Assembly: GCF_900107175.1 (NCBI RefSeq)
Contig: NZ_FNOZ01000026.1
Location: 1-55,391, forward strand
Reading direction: 5' to 3'
DNA from: Modestobacter sp. DSM 44400
GTDB lineage: Bacteria; Actinomycetota; Actinomycetes; Mycobacteriales; Geodermatophilaceae
DNA: 55,391 nt
Notes under the pieces: generated by a model
What the model was told of the DNA's origin: nothing
The model's input: the letters and a program-made list of their open reading frames with translations, nothing else
Database searches by the model: none
Translations under genes and position numbers: made by a program
Shown: positions 9,014 through 19,550 of the stretch, one piece after another
Layout: every line of letters starts with the position of its first letter
Numbering within the stretch: the stretch's first letter is position 1

Positions 9014-9308
9014 GCAGTACCAGCACGGCGATCAGCAGGTCGGCGACGAAGAAGACGTAGACCAGGCTCGGCACGGTGAGGCCCTTGACGAGCCCACCGA
9101 TGCAGGACAGCAGGGTGATGCCGGACAACGTGAAGAGAAGCACCAGCGACAGCGCCCGCCCGGTGACCAGCAGGCTGAACTCGATCCGGTCGGCTCGGGC
9201 GTCGAGGCTGGACCGGCCGGTGCGCTTGAGCAGCCCGGCGCCGCCCACCGCGAGGGCCGGCACGGGGACGAGCAGCACGCCGACGACCATCAGCACCTCG
9301 AGGACCAC
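8952..9308 (-). CDS. Small membrane protein, function unknown
   Basis: From GTG at 9308 the minus strand encodes 118 residues with three strongly hydrophobic segments: about 4-22 (VLMVVGVLLVPVPALAVGGA), 47-70 (LLVTGRALSLVLLFTLSGIT) and 78-100 ([20 protein letters not shown]). The tail is Arg-rich ([16 protein letters not shown]), giving a positive cytoplasmic end. The hydrophobic pattern is hard to explain as a shadow of the opposite strand, because most of the gene lies outside DUF2017. It is divergent from mec. No family was recognised, and upstream starts are possible. Confidence 0.6.
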   Translation of the reverse strand: MVLEVLMVVGVLLVPVPALAVGGAGLLKRTGRSSLDARADRIEFSLLVTGRALSLVLLFTLSGITLLSCIGGLVKGLTVPSLVYVFFVADLLIAVLVLLTFGRRDRRRARRPRTPARR

Positions 9309-9440
9309 GGGGCCCGACGCTATCGGCTGGACATGCGCGCGCCGCAGCCCGTTCTCCCCGCAGCGGCTGGGCTTCCCAGTTGCGGAGGGCGGACGGGGCA
9401 GGCGGCGAGCCCGCCGGGGACCCGGCCTAGACTCCGGGGC

Positions 9441-9914
9441 GTGCTGCGCATCGACCGCGCGACCTACGACGCCATCGTGGCCCACGCCCGGACAGACCAT
9501 CCGGACGAGGCCTGTGGTGTCGTGGCCGGCACCGAGGGCAGCGACCGGCCCGAGCGGTTCATCCCGATGCTCAACGCCGCCCGGTCGCCCACGTTCTACG
9601 AGTTCGACAGCGCCGACCTGCTGAGGCTCTACCGGCAGATGGACGACCGGGACGAGGTGCCGGTGGTCATCTACCACTCGCACACCGCCACCGAGGCCCG
9701 TCCCTCCCGCACCGACATCAGCTACGCCTCCGAGCCCGAGGCGCACTACGTGCTGGTCTCCACCCGCGAGCACGGCGCGCAGACCGGCCAGGCCGGCGAC
9801 GACGTCGAGTTCCGCAGCTTCCGCATCGTCGACGGCGAGGTGAGCGAGGAGGAAGTCGAGGTCGTCGAGTCCTACCTGTTCGGCCACTCGCCGACGTCCG
9901 TCGTCTACGACTGA
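9441..9914 (+). CDS. mec: JAMM/MPN+ metalloprotease Mec, CysO-cysteine hydrolase
   Basis: A 157-residue zinc peptidase. In M. tuberculosis Mec cuts the CysO-cysteine adduct to release cysteine. The JAMM signature is complete: Glu in HPDEACGVVAG and HSH followed by a Ser-Arg-Thr-Asp about nine residues later (YHSHTATEARPSRTDIS, about 79-95). GTG at 9441 gives MLRIDRATYDAIVAHARTD. It heads mec-cysO-cysM, though a hairpin repeat and about 180 bases separate it from cysO. Confidence 0.93.
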   Translation: MLRIDRATYDAIVAHARTDHPDEACGVVAGTEGSDRPERFIPMLNAARSPTFYEFDSADLLRLYRQMDDRDEVPVVIYHSHTATEARPSRTDISYASEPEAHYVLVSTREHGAQTGQAGDDVEFRSFRIVDGEVSEEEVEVVESYLFGHSPTSVVYD

Positions 9915-9976
9915 AGAAGGACCCTCCTGCCACCCACCGCTCGCAAGCTCGCGGCGGTGCCCTGCAAGAGGGCCCC
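9915..9976. repeat. Intergenic hairpin repeat, copy 6
   Basis: It begins at the mec stop with GAAGAAGGACCC. Loop TCGCAAGCTC lies at 9941-9950, inner stem CCGC/GCGG (9937-9940, 9951-9954), and outer arms pair 8 of 9 (CCCTCCTGC with GCAAGAGGG). Confidence 0.65.
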
Positions 9977-10092
9977 CGACGGCCGGCGGAATCCCCGGCC
10001 CTGGTGCGGCGTTGCCGCCTGCAGTCGCACCGCCCAGCGCTTCGATCGCGCCGGCGCGGCCCGTCCCATCTCTCAGAAGGAGCACGCCCAGC

Positions 10093-11419
<1,327 letters not shown>

Positions 11420-11500
11420 GCCCTGCTGCGCGCTCCCCGCGAGCACGGCTAGCCTGACCGGCGACATGGGCACGGGGACAGGGCGGGTGGCGGTTTCGAC

Positions 11501-12241
11501 GTGCGGCTGACCGTCGTCGGCTGCTCCGGCAGCGCCCCGGGTCCGGTCTCACCGGCCTCCTGCTACCTCGTCGAGCAGGACGGGTTCAGCCTGGTGCTCG
11601 ACCTGGGCAACGGTGCCTTCGGGTCGCTACTGGCGCTCAGCGACCCCGCGTCGGTGGACGCCGTCTACCTGTCCCACCTGCACGCCGACCACTGCCTGGA
11701 CGTCGCTCCCTTCATCGTGTGGCACCGCTACTCCGGGCAGTCGGCCCCGACGGCGGTGCCGCTCTACGCGCCGGTGGGCGCCGACCGGCGGCTGTCGGTG
11801 GCCTACGGCCCCGATGACGGCTCCATCGAGGACGTCTTCGACGTGACTCCCATCGGGCCGGGGACGTGGGCGCTGGGGCCCTTCGAGGTGTCCACGGCCC
11901 GCACCGCGCACCCGGTGGAGTGCTACGCGGTGCGGCTGACCGCCGGCGGCCGTTCGCTGGTCTACACCGGCGACACCGGCCCCAGCGAGGCCGTCGTCGC
12001 CCTGGCCCGGGGCGCGGACGTGCTGCTGTCCGAGGCCGCCTTCCCCGAGGCCCCCGACCTGCCACCGGGGCTGCACCTGACCGGCCGGCAGGCCGGTGAG
12101 CACGCTGCCGCCGCCGGGGTCGGCCGGCTGCTGATCACTCACGTGCCGGCCTGGGTGGACGCCGACACGCAGCTGGCGGCGGCGCGGGAGGTCTTCCCCG
12201 CCGCGGAGCTCGCGCGGCATGCAGCGGTCTACGACATCTGA
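11501..12241 (+). CDS. MBL-fold hydrolase, Rv1339-like (putative cyclic nucleotide phosphodiesterase)
   Basis: A 246-residue metallo-beta-lactamase-fold protein. It shows the start MRLTVVGCSGSAPGP, the metal motif SHLHADHCLD (about 52-61), YTGDTGPSE and a late THVPAW. Its position after cysM and in the rph/rdgB neighbourhood matches M. tuberculosis Rv1339, reported as an atypical cAMP phosphodiesterase; the activity is transferred by context. The rhomboid and murI genes that sit between cysM and Rv1339 in M. tuberculosis are missing. GTG start at 11501. Confidence 0.8.
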   Translation: MRLTVVGCSGSAPGPVSPASCYLVEQDGFSLVLDLGNGAFGSLLALSDPASVDAVYLSHLHADHCLDVAPFIVWHRYSGQSAPTAVPLYAPVGADRRLSVAYGPDDGSIEDVFDVTPIGPGTWALGPFEVSTARTAHPVECYAVRLTAGGRSLVYTGDTGPSEAVVALARGADVLLSEAAFPEAPDLPPGLHLTGRQAGEHAAAAGVGRLLITHVPAWVDADTQLAAAREVFPAAELARHAAVYDI

Positions 12242-12251
12242 GCGCCCCGGG

Positions 12252-12311
12252 GATCAGGTCACCTGATCGTCGGGGGACCTATCGGGCAGCCGGCCACCGG
12301 GTAGGTCCCCC
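12252..12311. terminator. Two successive hairpins after the MBL gene
   Basis: The first is a 17-base element, GATCAGGT/ACCTGATC with a one-base centre (12252-12268). The second is a perfect 10-bp stem, GGGGGACCTA/TAGGTCCCCC (12272-12281 with 12302-12311). Together they likely end the cys-MBL transcript. Confidence 0.6.
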
Positions 12312-12378
12312 TGCGGTGGGGGAGGACGGCCGACGCGCCGGGTTTGCCCGTCCGCCGCGACCCGGGCACGGTGGGCTT

Positions 12379-13341
12379 GTGACGGACGACGAACGGGACG
12401 GCGTCCGGTTGACCAGCCTGGACTCCCCGCTGGGCGATGGGCTCGACGTGACCAAGGGCGCCCTGGTCGACCACCTCGACGCCGTCGCCGACAAGCTGGT
12501 GCCGCTGCTCGCCGGCCGGGCGCTGTCGGTCGTTCGGGTGCGGCCGGGCGCGGCGCCGTTCATGCAGAAGAATGTGCCGAAGGGCGCCCCGGAGTGGGTG
12601 CGCACCGTCGACATCTGGTCGGCGGCCGCACACCGCGACGTCCACTTCGTCGTCTGTGACGACCGCCGGACCCTGCTGTGGCTGGCCAACCAGCGCGCCG
12701 TGGAGTTCCATGTGCCGTTCACCCGGATCGGCGAGGACACCCCCACCGGCCTCGTGCTGGACCTGGACCCGCCGGAGGGCGCGGGCTTCGAGCAGGTGGT
12801 GGCCGTCGCGGCGCTGGTCCGGCAGGCGCTGGCCGAGGCCGGACTGGCCGGCGCGGTGAAGACCAGTGGCGCCAAGGGGCTGCACGTGGTGGTGCCGGTG
12901 CGGGGCGCGCACAACGAGGACGTCGCTGCGGCGACCCGGGCGCTGGCCGCCCGGACCGCGCGGCTGGGCCAGGAGCGCGCCACCACGGCCTACCTCAAGG
13001 AGGAGCGGGACGGGAAGGTGTTCGTCGACTCCACCCGCTCCGGTCAGGGCACGATCGTGGCCGCCTACAGCCCGCGGGCCCGCCCCGGTCTGCCGGTGTC
13101 CACGCCACTGGGCTGGGACGAGCTCGGCCACGTCGTGCCCGCCGACCTCACCGTGACCACCGCGCGGGCCCGGCGCACCGAAGGCGATCCGTGGGCTGCT
13201 TCGCTGCCCGAGCCGCAGGAACTGCCCGCCGACCTGGTTGCCGAGGGCGCTGCCATCCCGGTCGCCCGGGTGGCAGCCATGCACGAGGGCAAGCGGCGGG
13301 CCCGCGCCCGTGCGGCACAGGACGACCAGCCCGCCCCATGA
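12379..13341 (+). CDS. LigD-type primase/polymerase domain protein (NHEJ)
   Basis: A 320-residue stand-alone archaeo-eukaryotic primase domain, as in the polymerase module of LigD. Motifs seen: DVTKGALVDHLDAVADKLVP, FMQKNVPKGAPEWVRTV, the catalytic LDLDPPEG (about 127-134), SGAKGLHVVVPV (about 163) and FVDSTRSGQGTIVAAYSPR (about 215). Such proteins fill gaps during non-homologous end joining with Ku. No ligase domain, nuclease domain or ku gene is in the window. GTG 12379 starts MTDDERDGVRL. Its stop overlaps the ATG of the kinase-like gene. Confidence 0.88.
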   Translation: MTDDERDGVRLTSLDSPLGDGLDVTKGALVDHLDAVADKLVPLLAGRALSVVRVRPGAAPFMQKNVPKGAPEWVRTVDIWSAAAHRDVHFVVCDDRRTLLWLANQRAVEFHVPFTRIGEDTPTGLVLDLDPPEGAGFEQVVAVAALVRQALAEAGLAGAVKTSGAKGLHVVVPVRGAHNEDVAAATRALAARTARLGQERATTAYLKEERDGKVFVDSTRSGQGTIVAAYSPRARPGLPVSTPLGWDELGHVVPADLTVTTARARRTEGDPWAASLPEPQELPADLVAEGAAIPVARVAAMHEGKRRARARAAQDDQPAP

Positions 13342-13925
13342 TCGGCGGTCACCTGGTGGGCCATCGTTACGGTCGCCGGGTGATCCTCTGGTTGCACGGG
13401 GCGTTCGGCGCCGGGAAGTCCGCGGTTGCAGCGGAACTGCGCCGGCAGCGTCCGGACGTCGTGCTCTTCGACCCGGAGGAGGTCGGCTACCTGCTGCAGC
13501 GGACCCCGCCGGTCCCGACCGGCGACTTTCAGGACCTCCCGGAGTGGCGGGAGCTGGTCGTGGCGACGGCGGCAGCCCTTGATGCTGACGGCCGTCGCCT
13601 GGTCCTTGCGCCGATGACCATGCTGCAGGAGGCCTACGTCCGGCAGATCGTCGACGGCCTCGGCACCCGCGGTGTGCGGTTGCACCAGGTGCTCCTGGAC
13701 GTTGCCGCGGACGAGCTGGTCCGCCGCGTCCTCGCCGACGCATCACCGGAACACGGCGACGCTGCCGACGAGGTGCGCGCATGGCGGCTGGAGCGGGTGG
13801 CCACCTACGCCGATGCCCGATCGTGGCTGGTGCCGATGGTCGACCTGGTCATCGACACGACGACGCTGACGCCGGAGGAGGCCGCCACCGAGGTCCTGGT
13901 AACGGTGGAGCAGCCCAGCGGGTGA
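13338..13925 (+). CDS. TmrB-like P-loop ATPase
   Basis: A 195-residue protein with a Walker A motif in [30 protein letters not shown], then [11 protein letters not shown] and [12 protein letters not shown]. This order matches Bacillus TmrB, an ATP-binding protein giving tunicamycin resistance, and related AAA kinases. The substrate here is unknown. ATG 13338 overlaps the upstream stop; a GTG at 13380 would place the start directly before the conserved strand and is equally possible. Confidence 0.75.
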   Translation: MIGGHLVGHRYGRRVILWLHGAFGAGKSAVAAELRRQRPDVVLFDPEEVGYLLQRTPPVPTGDFQDLPEWRELVVATAAALDADGRRLVLAPMTMLQEAYVRQIVDGLGTRGVRLHQVLLDVAADELVRRVLADASPEHGDAADEVRAWRLERVATYADARSWLVPMVDLVIDTTTLTPEEAATEVLVTVEQPSG

Positions 13926-14009
13926 TCGGCTGTCCCCAGGACATCCCGTCGTCCACAGGGACGCTCGCGTGGATGCGGTCGCGTCGGTACCGCACCGGAA
14001 GCTGCGCGC

Positions 14010-14485
14010 ATGACGATGGACCCACAGATCACCGCCTGGCTCGACCAGGAGGACGCCCAGCTCGTCCGCGCCCACCGTTGGGTGGTGCAGTACATCGGGG
14101 CAGGAGACACACCCGAGGAACCGCGTTCGGCTACACCGTCGACCTGTTCGGCCTGGGTCATCCGGAGCTGGTGATCGTCGGGATCGGATCGAACAATGCC
14201 CACGGCGTCCTCAATCGCGTCGCCGGGCTGGTGACCGATGGTCGCGACCTCGTCCCCGGCGAGTTGCTGACGTTCCAGGACTGGGGCGGCCGATTGGTGG
14301 TCGAGGTCGTGCTCAACCCCGGCGAGTTCCTGTTCGGGGCGAATCGGCACTACCAGCGGCCCGACGACTTCTCCGTCCCGGCGTTCCAGCTGACCTGGGA
14401 TCATGACGACGGTCTGTTTCCCTGGGACGCTGGCCATCCCTGCGGGTCGGAGTGCCAGCCGCGTCCGGGGACCTGGCGGGCGTGA
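14010..14485 (+). pseudogene. DUF4262 family protein, frameshifted
   Basis: From ATG 14010 the product begins [20 protein letters not shown] and then [16 protein letters not shown], typical of DUF4262. The frame must shift between about 14085 and 14115 to continue as [20 protein letters not shown], then [20 protein letters not shown] and PRPGTWRA to TGA at 14485. Both halves align with one family member of about 155 residues, so one indel separates them. It could be a true lesion or a sequence error. Function unknown. Confidence 0.75.
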
Positions 14486-14927
14486 ACCGATCACGCCGGC
14501 CCTGCATCAGCGCCGCCGGGGAACGCGCCGCCCGCAGCCCCGATGGCCGTGGCGGGCGAGGTCACGGGTCGGCGCCCATCACCGCACGGGCCGGTGGTGT
14601 CGGTCTGTTCGCTGATGCGTCCCGCCGCGCCCGACCAGGTCGCGATCCGAACGGCAGGCACGCCCAGCCGGCTGCGACGGCGAACGCCCGGCCCCCCGGA
14701 ACGTCCTCAGTGACCGACGTGACCAGCGGGGCCCCTGCTGGGGGGCGATCCGCTACAGGCGCTTCGCCACGGGGAGGAGCACGCTGGACGCCTCCAGCGC
14801 CTCGCGCGTGTGCCGGCGATCGGGCACGACGAGCGGATCGCCGGGGAAACCGTCCCAGGCGTCGATCCCGGCACGCAGCCGAACGAGCGTGGGTGGCCGG
14901 GCCGGGGGGCAGGTTGGCCTGCGGGCG
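14486..14927. other. 442-base stretch without a convincing gene
   Basis: No ORF here has family-like content. On the minus strand, about 14753-14890 reads RLRAGIDAWDGFPGDPLVVP, then DRRHTREALEA and LLPVAKRL before TAG. That looks like the C-terminus of an unrecognised protein without an intact upstream part, so the stretch may be gene debris. Confidence 0.35.
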
Positions 14928-15416
14928 TCACGCCAGCCCGAGGTCGCGGCGCAACTTGGCGACGTGCCCGGTGGCCTTCACGTTGTAGGCGGCCGTCTCG
15001 ATGCGGCCCTCGGCGTCGATGACGAACGTCGATCGGATCACGCCGACGACCTCCTTGCCGTAGAGCTTCTTCGGGCCGTACGCGCCGTAGGCCCGCAGCA
15101 CCTCCTTCTCCGGGTCGGACACCAGCGTGATCGACAGCGACTCCTGCTCGCGGAAGCGACTCAGCTTGTCCGGGGTGTCGGGGGAGATGCCGATGATGTC
15201 CAGCCCGGCCTCGGCGAGGTCGCCGGCGGCGGCGGTGAAGTCGACGGCCTGGGTGGTGCAGCCCGGGGTGAGCGCCGCCGGGTAGCAGTAGACGATGACG
15301 CGCCGTCCACGGAACGAGGTCAGGGCCACCGCGTTGCTGTCGGCGTCAGGCAGCGTGAACTCCGGGGCGGTGTCACCGGCGCTGAGTCGGACGGGGGCGA
15401 CGTCGGTCTCGGTCAT
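14928..15416 (-). CDS. Peroxiredoxin, BCP/PrxQ type
   Basis: A 162-residue thiol peroxidase. It starts MTETDVAPVRLSAGDTAPEF, with the peroxidatic Cys in ALTPGCTTQAVDF (about 53) and VSDPEKEVLRAYGAYGPKK. Most BCP/PrxQ proteins have a second Cys five residues after the first; here that position is Val, so the enzyme should be of 1-Cys type or use another thiol. It lies near katE and yjbQ in an oxidative-stress neighbourhood. ATG 15416 is a clear start. Confidence 0.9.
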   Translation of the reverse strand: MTETDVAPVRLSAGDTAPEFTLPDADSNAVALTSFRGRRVIVYCYPAALTPGCTTQAVDFTAAAGDLAEAGLDIIGISPDTPDKLSRFREQESLSITLVSDPEKEVLRAYGAYGPKKLYGKEVVGVIRSTFVIDAEGRIETAAYNVKATGHVAKLRRDLGLA

Positions 15417-15478
15417 GAACCGCATCCTCCCGCACCCGGCCGACCGGGCCAAAGCCGTCCGGCTCCCCGGCGGGTGCG

Positions 15479-15883
15479 TCAGCCGGCGAGGAAGGAAAAC
15501 CGGACGTGCCGGCTGGGGTTGTCGACGTTGGTGTCGACGAAGCAGATCCGCTGCCAGGTGCCCAGCGCCAGCCGGCCCTCCAGCACCGGGACCGTGGCGT
15601 GCGGCGGAATGAACGCCGGCAGCACGTGGTCCCGGCCGTGCCCACCGGAACCGTGCCGGTGCCGCCAGCGGTCGTCGCGGGGGAGCAGCTGGTCGAGCTG
15701 GGCGAGCAGGTCGTCGTCGCTGCCGGCGCCGGTCTCGATGATCGCGATGCCCGCGGTCGCGTGCGGGACGAACACCTGCAGCAGCCCGTCGCCCTCCCCG
15801 GCCACGAAGGCGGCGCACTCCTCGGTCAGGTCCACGACGGAGGGAACGCCGCCGGTGCGGACCGCGCGCAGTTCTGATCGCAT
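15479..15883 (-). CDS. YjbQ/UPF0047 family protein
   Basis: A 134-residue protein matching UPF0047 in full: CAAFVAGEGDGLLQVFVPHA, TAGIAIIE, LPRDDRWRH, the GHGRDHVLPAFIPPHATVPV block and LGTWQRICFVDTNVDNPSRH. Conserved His and Asp residues form a metal-like site. E. coli YjbQ has a weak thiamine-phosphate synthase activity, but the native role is unknown. Minus strand, ATG 15883, 62 bases upstream of the peroxiredoxin. Confidence 0.88.
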   Translation of the reverse strand: MRSELRAVRTGGVPSVVDLTEECAAFVAGEGDGLLQVFVPHATAGIAIIETGAGSDDDLLAQLDQLLPRDDRWRHRHGSGGHGRDHVLPAFIPPHATVPVLEGRLALGTWQRICFVDTNVDNPSRHVRFSFLAG

Positions 15884-16186
15884 GCGGCGACGATGACACG
15901 GCGATCCTGTGGTTGCCGGGAGCATCGCGCATCTGCTCGGACAGGACGCGATGGGAGCAGAACCGGCGTCGCGGTCCCGGCAGCCGCCAGCGGCCGGCGG
16001 CAGGGCCGACGTCAGCAGCCGGGGCACCAGCTGGGCCGACCCGGGCGCTCACCGGGTCGACGGCCTGGTACGCCGCGTCGGAGATCGGCATGGAGAAGAC
16101 GTCGAATACGAGCATGGGCTGTCGCCCGACGGGTAATAGCCCACAACTCAACCGCACGCAATAAATTATTTGTCTGTGAGGCACCG
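15884..16186. promoter_or_regulatory. Divergent region upstream of katE with an AT-rich tract
   Basis: These 303 bases separate yjbQ (minus) from katE (plus). The last part holds an unusually AT-rich tract, AATAAATTATTTGT at about 16160-16173, 15-25 bases before the katE ATG in DNA otherwise about three-quarters GC. It is a likely promoter or regulator site. I see no clear ribosome-binding site and no credible ORF. Confidence 0.45.
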
Positions 16187-18496
16187 ATGCGGTCGTCCGA
16201 CAATCCGTCCGGAACCAACCCGTCGGCCAAGGCCGTCAATCTGGTCGAAGGCGCTGTGGAGGGGGTGCACAAGGCCGTGGCCCACGCGAGTGGCCACGTC
16301 ATCCCCGGTGTGCCGGGGAGCGAGCCCCCCACGGTCGAGGAGCCGACGCAGCCGCGGGAGCCGCTGCCGCCCAAGTCCGGCACCCGGTCGCCGGAGGCGG
16401 TGTCGCCGACGGGCAAGCCGACGGGCGCCCCCGCCGACGCGCGCGGCCAGTCCGGCCCGTACCTGACGACCGAGCAGGGCGTCCGGCTCCACGACACCGA
16501 CCATTCGCTCAAGGCCGGCTCCCGTGGCCCGACGCTGATGCAGGACCACCATTTCCGCGAGAAGATGATGCACTTCGACCACGAGCGCATCCCCGAGCGT
16601 GTGGTGCACGCCCGCGGGGCGGCCGCGCACGGGATCTTCCAGTCGTACGGCAGCGCGTCCGGCGTCAGCTGTGCCGGTTTCCTGGCCGAGAACGTCGAGA
16701 CGCCCGTGTTCGTGCGCTTCTCCAACTTCAACGGCAACCGCGGCTCGGCGGACACGGTGCGCGACACCCGCGGATTCGCGATCAAGTTCTACACCGACGA
16801 GGGCAACTACGATCTCGTCGGCAACAACATCCCGGTGTTCTTCATCCAGGACGCGATCAAGTTCCCCGACCTGACTCACGCGGCGAAGCCGCACCCTGAC
16901 CTGGAGATCCCGCAGGCGCAGAGCGCGCACGACACGTTCTGGGACTTCGTCTCGCTGCACACCGAGGCCCAGCACCACACCATGTGGCAGATGTCCGACC
17001 GCGGCATCCCGCACTCCTGGCGGGCCATGGACGGTTTCGGCATTCACACCTTCCGGCTCGTCAACGAAGCCGGCGAGACGACCCTGGCCAAGTTCCACTG
17101 GAAGCCGAAGGTCGGGGTGCACTCCCAGCTCTGGGAGGAGGCGCAGATGACCAGCGGCGTCGACCCCGACTTCCACCGCCGGGACCTGGCCAACGCCATC
17201 GAGACCGGCGCCTACCCCGAGTGGGAGATGGGGATCCAGACCTTCCCGGACACCGAGGACCAGATGTTCCAGGGCATCGACCTCCTGGACGCGACCAAGC
17301 TCGTGCCGGAGGAGATCGCTCCGGTCCAGCCGATCGGCCTGCTGCGCCTGGATGCCAACCCCACGAACTACTTCGCCGAGACCGAACAGTCTGCCTTCCA
17401 CGCGGGCCACTTCGTCCGGGGTATCGACGCCACCGACGACCCGCTCCTGCAGGGCCGGATGTTCTCCTACCTCGACACCCAGCTGATCCGTCTGGGTGGG
17501 CCCAACTTCACCCAGATACCGATCAACCGCCCCCATGCGCCGGTCAATTCGATGCTGCGCGACGGGTGGCACCAGGACGGCGTCCAGGCCGGCGTCGCGC
17601 CCTACCGGCCCAACTCGCTGGACGGCGGCAACCCGTTCCCCGCGGGCGCGGACAGCAGCGCGTTCATCGACGTGCCCCGCATGGTGCAGGTCGCGCCCAA
17701 GGTCCGCGAGTCCCCGGCGTCTTTCGGCGACCACTTCAGCCAGCCTCGGATGTTCTGGCTGAGCCTGTCGCCGGTGGAGAGGGACCACACCGTCCGGGCG
17801 TACACCTTCGAGCTCGGCAAGTGCTTCGAGCAGTCGGTCAAGGAGCGCCAGCTCCAGGCGCTGGCCAATATCGATGCCGACCTGTGCGCCGGCGTCGCCG
17901 CCGGGCTGGGGCTGCCCGCCCCCGCCGCGACCCAGCCGCCGGCCGACGTGCAGCCCAGCCCCGCGCTCTCCCAGGTGGGCAAGGAGTGGCCGACCACGGG
18001 CCGGGTGATCGGCATCGTGGCCGACGAGTCGAGTGACCTGGCCTCCGTCCGGACGGTCCGGGACGCAGTCTTCGCCGGCGGCATGGTGCCCTTGGTGATC
18101 GCGCCGGCGGGCGGGATGCTCGGGGGCGGCAGCGGTGACCCGGTCGTCGTCCAGCGCACCTTCCTCACCGCGCGCTCGGTGGAGTTCGACGCGATCCTGC
18201 TCGCGGGCACACCCGCACCGGCGCCGGACGCCACGCCCTCCATGGACGCGAAAGCCGGCGCGCCCTCGACACCCCAGCTCGATCCGCGGATCGCGTTGAT
18301 GCTCTCGGAGGGTTACCGGCACTGCAAGGCGCTGGGGGGTTGGGCCGACTCGGTAGACGCCTTCGCCGCCGTTGGCTGCTCGGCCGGCACGCCGGGCGTG
18401 GTCCTCGGCGAGGATCCCTCGGCGGTGCTGGCGCAGGTGGTCGCACTGCTGGCCAAGCACCGTGTCTGGGAACGCTTCCCGGCCGCGAGCCGCTGA
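16187..18496 (+). CDS. katE: Large-subunit monofunctional catalase (HPII/KatE type)
   Basis: A 769-residue heme catalase, the length of clade 2 enzymes. The catalytic His is in [14 protein letters not shown] (about 146), the Asn in [21 protein letters not shown] (about 208), and the proximal Tyr in [14 protein letters not shown] (about 430). After about residue 600 comes the extra flavodoxin-like/GATase-like domain ([32 protein letters not shown]). An N-terminal tail of about 90 residues is Pro-rich. It detoxifies H2O2 in the cytosol. ATG 16187 follows an AT-rich promoter-like tract, and a 42-base inverted repeat follows the gene. Confidence 0.96.
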   Translation: MRSSDNPSGTNPSAKAVNLVEGAVEGVHKAVAHASGHVIPGVPGSEPPTVEEPTQPREPLPPKSGTRSPEAVSPTGKPTGAPADARGQSGPYLTTEQGVRLHDTDHSLKAGSRGPTLMQDHHFREKMMHFDHERIPERVVHARGAAAHGIFQSYGSASGVSCAGFLAENVETPVFVRFSNFNGNRGSADTVRDTRGFAIKFYTDEGNYDLVGNNIPVFFIQDAIKFPDLTHAAKPHPDLEIPQAQSAHDTFWDFVSLHTEAQHHTMWQMSDRGIPHSWRAMDGFGIHTFRLVNEAGETTLAKFHWKPKVGVHSQLWEEAQMTSGVDPDFHRRDLANAIETGAYPEWEMGIQTFPDTEDQMFQGIDLLDATKLVPEEIAPVQPIGLLRLDANPTNYFAETEQSAFHAGHFVRGIDATDDPLLQGRMFSYLDTQLIRLGGPNFTQIPINRPHAPVNSMLRDGWHQDGVQAGVAPYRPNSLDGGNPFPAGADSSAFIDVPRMVQVAPKVRESPASFGDHFSQPRMFWLSLSPVERDHTVRAYTFELGKCFEQSVKERQLQALANIDADLCAGVAAGLGLPAPAATQPPADVQPSPALSQVGKEWPTTGRVIGIVADESSDLASVRTVRDAVFAGGMVPLVIAPAGGMLGGGSGDPVVVQRTFLTARSVEFDAILLAGTPAPAPDATPSMDAKAGAPSTPQLDPRIALMLSEGYRHCKALGGWADSVDAFAAVGCSAGTPGVVLGEDPSAVLAQVVALLAKHRVWERFPAASR

Positions 18497-18553
18497 GCGG
18501 CGACCAGGGCCACGAACGGCCCTGGTCCGCACTCCACCGCTGTGATGCGTGCA

Positions 18554-18595
18554 GATGACACCGCACGATGGCCGAGGCCATCGTGCGGTGTCATC
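18554..18595. terminator. 42-base perfect inverted repeat after katE
   Basis: Two 20-base arms (18554-18573 and 18576-18595) are perfectly complementary with a two-base GA centre. It lies 58 bases after the katE stop, so a terminator is likely. The length and symmetry would also suit a DNA-binding site. The next 230 bases up to rph show no gene I can support. Confidence 0.7.
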
Positions 18596-18827
18596 GCGCA
18601 CTGCCGCTTGCTGATCCGCCGCGACATCGCGCTGACCATCCCGGACCGTGTCGACCAGTTGTGGCCGTGCGGGCAGGTGTCCGTGCCGGCGGTCCCTCTA
18701 CGGCTTCGACACCGAGATGTGCAATCGCCGCGCGAAGGCCGTCCTCCACCTGGGCGGAATCGTCCGCGAAGGCGTCATCCTCTGGCTCACATCGCGCTCC
18801 GGCAAGCACGGCCTAGGCTGCCGACAC

Positions 18828-19550
18828 GTGACCCGCTCTGACGGCCGTAGCGCCGACCAGCTCCGTCCGGTGACCATCACCCGCAACTGGCTCGACCACG
18901 CCGAGGGGTCGGTGCTCGTGGAGTTCGGGCGCACCCGGGTGCTGTGCGCGGCCAGCGTGACCGAGGGCGTGCCGCGCTGGCGCCGCGGCTCGGGCCTGGG
19001 CTGGGTCACCGCCGAGTACTCGATGCTCCCCCGGGCCACCCACACCCGCAACGACCGCGAGTCCGTGCGCGGGAAGATCGGTGGGCGCACCCACGAGATC
19101 AGCCGGCTGATCGGCCGATCGCTGCGCGCCTCGATCGACCTGGCGGCGCTGGGGGAGAACAGCATCGCCATCGACTGCGACGTCCTGCAGGCCGACGGCG
19201 GCACCCGGACGGCTGCGATCACCGGCTCCTACGTCGCCCTTGCCGACGCTGTCTCCTGGCTCGGCGAGCGCGGCAAACTGGGGAAGGGCACCCCGCTGCC
19301 GCGGTCGGTGGCCGCGGTCAGCGTCGGGGTGATCGACGGCGAACCGCGGCTGGATCTCGCCTACGAGGAGGACGTGAAGGCGGGCACCGACATGAACGTC
19401 GTCTGCACCGGCGACGGCGGCTTCGTCGAGGTCCAGGGCACCGCCGAGGGCGCCGTCTTCGACCGGGCCACGCTCGACCAGCTGCTCGACCTCGCCGTCG
19501 CCGGCTGCGCGCAGCTCACCCGCGCCCAGGCCGAGGCGCTGGCCCGGTGA
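18828..19550 (+). CDS. rph: Ribonuclease PH
   Basis: A 240-residue phosphorolytic 3'-5' exoribonuclease that trims tRNA 3' ends. It starts [20 protein letters not shown] and contains [41 protein letters not shown], the [12 protein letters not shown] block, and [20 protein letters not shown] carrying active-site Asp residues. GTG 18828 is chosen because upstream codons add no family sequence. It overlaps rdgB, an order shared with many actinobacteria. Confidence 0.96.
   Translation: MTRSDGRSADQLRPVTITRNWLDHAEGSVLVEFGRTRVLCAASVTEGVPRWRRGSGLGWVTAEYSMLPRATHTRNDRESVRGKIGGRTHEISRLIGRSLRASIDLAALGENSIAIDCDVLQADGGTRTAAITGSYVALADAVSWLGERGKLGKGTPLPRSVAAVSVGVIDGEPRLDLAYEEDVKAGTDMNVVCTGDGGFVEVQGTAEGAVFDRATLDQLLDLAVAGCAQLTRAQAEALAR

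Noticed and set aside
14452-14988. 178-residue plus-strand ORF after the DUF4262 gene
   Set aside because: Arg/Ala/Gly-rich without hydrophobic pattern, and it runs into the 3' end of the peroxiredoxin gene on the other strand.
16166-18601. Long minus-strand ORF opposite katE
   Set aside because: It has no family content and is rich in Arg/Gly/His; the plus-strand catalase has full motif support. The same applies to long antisense ORFs opposite ctaD, copA and the acyl-CoA dehydrogenase.
18591-18809. Minus-strand 72-residue ORF upstream of rph
   Set aside because: One segment looks helical, but the rest is low-complexity and overlaps the katE hairpin; no start signal or family match.
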